Below, one piece after another: positions 6,023 through 7,774 of a stretch of 7,774 bases of DNA; within the stretch, counting starts at the first letter, position 1; the number at the start of each line of letters is the position of its first letter. Origin of the DNA: JAAYLC01 sp964636665 (GTDB taxonomy: Bacteria; Bacteroidota; Bacteroidia; Flavobacteriales; Flavobacteriaceae); NCBI GenBank assembly GCA_964636665.1, contig CAZWVT010000072.1, positions 1 to 7,774 of the forward strand, in the 5' to 3' direction. The translations under genes were made by a program, and so were the position numbers. Below the pieces are notes generated by a model that saw only the letters and a program-made list of their open reading frames with translations, made no database searches and was not told the DNA's origin.

Positions 6023-6991
6023 TTATCCGTTTTGAGCTTTAAACTCTTTAATTTTCTCGGTTAATTTTGGTACAATTTCAAAGGCATCTCCTACCATTCC
6101 GTAATCGGCTGCTTTAAAGAATGGTGCTTCAGGATCGTTATTGATAACGACTTTTACTTTTGATGCATTGATTCCTGCCAAATGCTGAATAGCCCCTGAA
6201 ATTCCAACAGCGATATACAAATTGGAAGCCACCGGTTTTCCGGTTTGCCCTACGTGTTCTTCGTGAGGTCTCCAACCCATATCGCTTACAGGTTTTGAAC
6301 AAGCAGTAGCTGCTCCTAACGCTTTTGCCAAATCTTCAATCATTCCCCAGTTTTCAGGACCTTTTAGTCCGCGTCCTCCCGAAACAACAATTTCTGCATC
6401 GGCAATACTTACCGTGTCAGTAGATTTCTCTATTGAAACAACATCTACTTCAAAATCGTGCGAATCTAAATTTGGCGTAAAAGTTTCTGTACTAAGTGTG
6501 GTCTCATTTTCTTTAAGACCATAAGAATTCTTACCGATTCCGATAATTTTTACCGAAGTATTTATTGCGGAATTTGCAAATGCTTTATTTGAAAAAACAC
6601 TGTGTTTTACAGTAAATGAATCTCCCGTTTCCGGTAATTCCACAACATTCGGAACATATCCCGCTTCTAAATCAACAGCCAATGTTGGAGCCATATATTT
6701 ACTGTTTGCACTTGATGTCAAAACAATGATTTTGGCATCTTCTTTTTTAGCGGCTTGAGCCAATACATCGGCAAAGGCTTCTCCGTTAAATTTATTTAAT
6801 TTTTCATCATTAATTTCCAATACTTTAGATGCTCCGTATTTTCCCAATTCTGATGTGTCGGACACGTTAAAGGCTACAGCGGTAACTGATGTTCCCATTT
6901 TATCTGCAATTCCTTTGGCATAAGAAACTGCTTCAAAAGCGATTTTTTTAAATTTTCCCTGATCGGATTCTGTATATACTAAAACTGACAT
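6023..6991 (-). CDS. etfA: Electron transfer flavoprotein subunit alpha
   Basis: EtfA (FixB family) carries the redox-active FAD of the soluble EtfAB heterodimer, which takes electrons from acyl-CoA and related dehydrogenases and passes them to the quinone pool through ETF:quinone oxidoreductase. The 322-residue length is normal. An N-terminal ETF domain (MSVLVYTESDQGKFKKIAFE, 1 to about 185) is followed by the C-terminal FAD domain: SGGRGLKGPENW (204-215), GAATACSKPVSDMGW (226-240), HVGQTGKPV (246-254), LYIAVGISGAIQHLAG (258-273), INNDPEAPFF (283-292) and ADYGMVGDAFEIVPKL (295-310). VVIN (281-284) stands where VAIN is more usual, a mild change. It begins 16 bases after the etfB stop behind an A/G-rich stretch (AAAAAAAGAAAA), so the two genes form one operon, which ends at the terminator near 5880-5923. 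Confidence 0.97.
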   Translation of the reverse strand: MSVLVYTESDQGKFKKIAFEAVSYAKGIADKMGTSVTAVAFNVSDTSELGKYGASKVLEINDEKLNKFNGEAFADVLAQAAKKEDAKIIVLTSSANSKYMAPTLAVDLEAGYVPNVVELPETGDSFTVKHSVFSNKAFANSAINTSVKIIGIGKNSYGLKENETTLSTETFTPNLDSHDFEVDVVSIEKSTDTVSIADAEIVVSGGRGLKGPENWGMIEDLAKALGAATACSKPVSDMGWRPHEEHVGQTGKPVASNLYIAVGISGAIQHLAGINASKVKVVINNDPEAPFFKAADYGMVGDAFEIVPKLTEKIKEFKAQNG

Positions 6992-7007
6992 AATTTTCTT
7001 TTTTTAA

Positions 7008-7748
7008 TTAAATTACTTTGGCTTCATTATGAAGTAATTCTACCAATTCTTCAACTGTTTCCGCAAGTTTTACCGGTCCTTTTGGAGCTGGTTTTGTGAA
7101 ATTCACGACTTCTGTTTCTGAAGCAGTTTCCACAGGTTCTTTTACTGTCAACGGTTTGGTACGCGCTTGCATAATTCCTCGCATGTTCGGAATGCGAAGA
7201 TCGCTTTCTTCAACGATTCCTTTTTGACCGCCAATTACTAAAGGCAGCGAAGTTTTTAAGGTTTCTTTTCCGCCGTCAATTTCTCGAATAACAGTTGCTG
7301 TTGATCCTTCAACTTCCAGACCAATACACGTATTGACAAAATTTAAACCGGTAAGTTTCGCAATCATTCCCGGAACCATTCCTCCATTGTAATCAATCGA
7401 TTCTCTTCCGGCTATTACCAAATCATAATCCCCTTCTTTAACCACTTGTGCCAATTGTTTTGCAACCGAAAAACCATCTGTAGCCGGTATGTTGATTCTG
7501 ATGGCTTCATCAGCGCCTATTGCCAATGCTTTTCTGAGTGTGGATTCGGTTTCCTGACCGCCGACATTGATAACATGAACGGTGGCTCCTTGTTTTTCTT
7601 TAAACCACATAGCGCGTGTCAATCCAAATTCATCATTGGGATTGATAACAAACTGAACTCCGTTTGTGTCAAATTTGCTGTCGTTATCCGTAAAATTTAT
7701 ACGGGAAGTAGTGTCCGGTACATGACTAATACAGACTAATATCTTCAT
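7008..7748 (-). CDS. etfB: Electron transfer flavoprotein subunit beta
   Basis: EtfB (FixA family) is the partner of EtfA. It binds structural AMP in classical ETFs and supplies the loop that docks onto the partner dehydrogenase. The complete 246-residue protein starts with MKILVCISHVPDTTSRINF and shows INPNDEFGLTRAMWFKE (35-51), ALAIGADEAIRI (74-85), the nucleotide-site segment LVIAGRESIDYNGGMVPGMI (110-129), VIREIDGGKETL (153-164), LPLVIGGQKGI (168-178) and the recognition-loop region LRIPNMRGIMQARTKPL (184-200). The start at 7748 is the only ATG that keeps the conserved beta-strand N-terminus. Only 26 bases precede it in the window, with no promoter motif visible, so any gene or promoter upstream lies outside. 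Confidence 0.97.
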   Translation of the reverse strand: MKILVCISHVPDTTSRINFTDNDSKFDTNGVQFVINPNDEFGLTRAMWFKEKQGATVHVINVGGQETESTLRKALAIGADEAIRINIPATDGFSVAKQLAQVVKEGDYDLVIAGRESIDYNGGMVPGMIAKLTGLNFVNTCIGLEVEGSTATVIREIDGGKETLKTSLPLVIGGQKGIVEESDLRIPNMRGIMQARTKPLTVKEPVETASETEVVNFTKPAPKGPVKLAETVEELVELLHNEAKVI

Positions 7749-7774
7749 TATTTCGGATTTTATAGATTAATTTT

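Noticed and set aside
7446..7739. 97-codon plus-strand open frame opposite etfB
   Set aside because: It is antisense to a clearly conserved gene and its translation has no recognisable features, so it is a chance frame. The shorter frames at 810-998, 1830-2051 and 4644-4838 on the plus strand, and 4483-4778 within nupG, fail for the same reason.
6023..7748. Possible electron-bifurcating ETF
   Set aside because: No fixC/fixX, acyl-CoA dehydrogenase or other bifurcation partner is adjacent, and a simple etfBA pair is usual for fatty-acid oxidation in aerobic Flavobacteriia. Sequence reading alone does not support bifurcation.
1..7774. Undescribed multi-gene defence, mobile or biosynthetic system
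   Set aside because: Every substantial open frame with family features belongs to a known family, there are no direct repeats, transposase or integrase genes, and the gaps are too short to hide further genes.

Overview
The window is AT-rich and all of its genes lie on the minus strand. Gene families, protein style (for example the ThyA insertion and the bifunctional-nuclease/UVR fusion) and the lack of Shine-Dalgarno sequences point to Bacteroidota, most likely class Flavobacteriia. Genus cannot be fixed from the sequence. Coding density is high; the longest gap is 190 bases. I see no tRNA, rRNA, CRISPR array, insertion sequence or phage gene.

In transcription order (right to left): etfB and etfA encode the two subunits of electron transfer flavoprotein and end at a good intrinsic terminator. 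A second block follows: a bifunctional-nuclease-family protein with a C-terminal UVR motif, a NupG-type nucleoside:proton symporter, and thymidylate synthase ThyA. It starts at a Bacteroidota-type promoter motif placed almost on the start codon of the nuclease gene. The symporter and ThyA both bear on nucleotide supply (nucleoside uptake and dTMP synthesis), although no shared transcript is proven.

Next come egtB and egtD, the iron-dependent sulfoxide synthase and the histidine trimethylase of ergothioneine biosynthesis, 5 bases apart and clearly co-transcribed. egtA, egtC and egtE are not in the window, and EgtB has features of the class that uses cysteine directly, so this may be a two-gene ergothioneine core. 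After a perfect 16-bp inverted repeat, the window ends inside a secreted M1-family (gluzincin) metallopeptidase, of which only the signal peptide and the first part of the N-terminal beta domain are present.

Most of the window is housekeeping or common accessory metabolism. I did not find an undescribed multi-gene system. The points most worth checking are the minimal egtBD pair, the 16-bp inverted repeat with a competing hairpin between egtD and the peptidase gene, and the apparently leaderless start of the nuclease gene.
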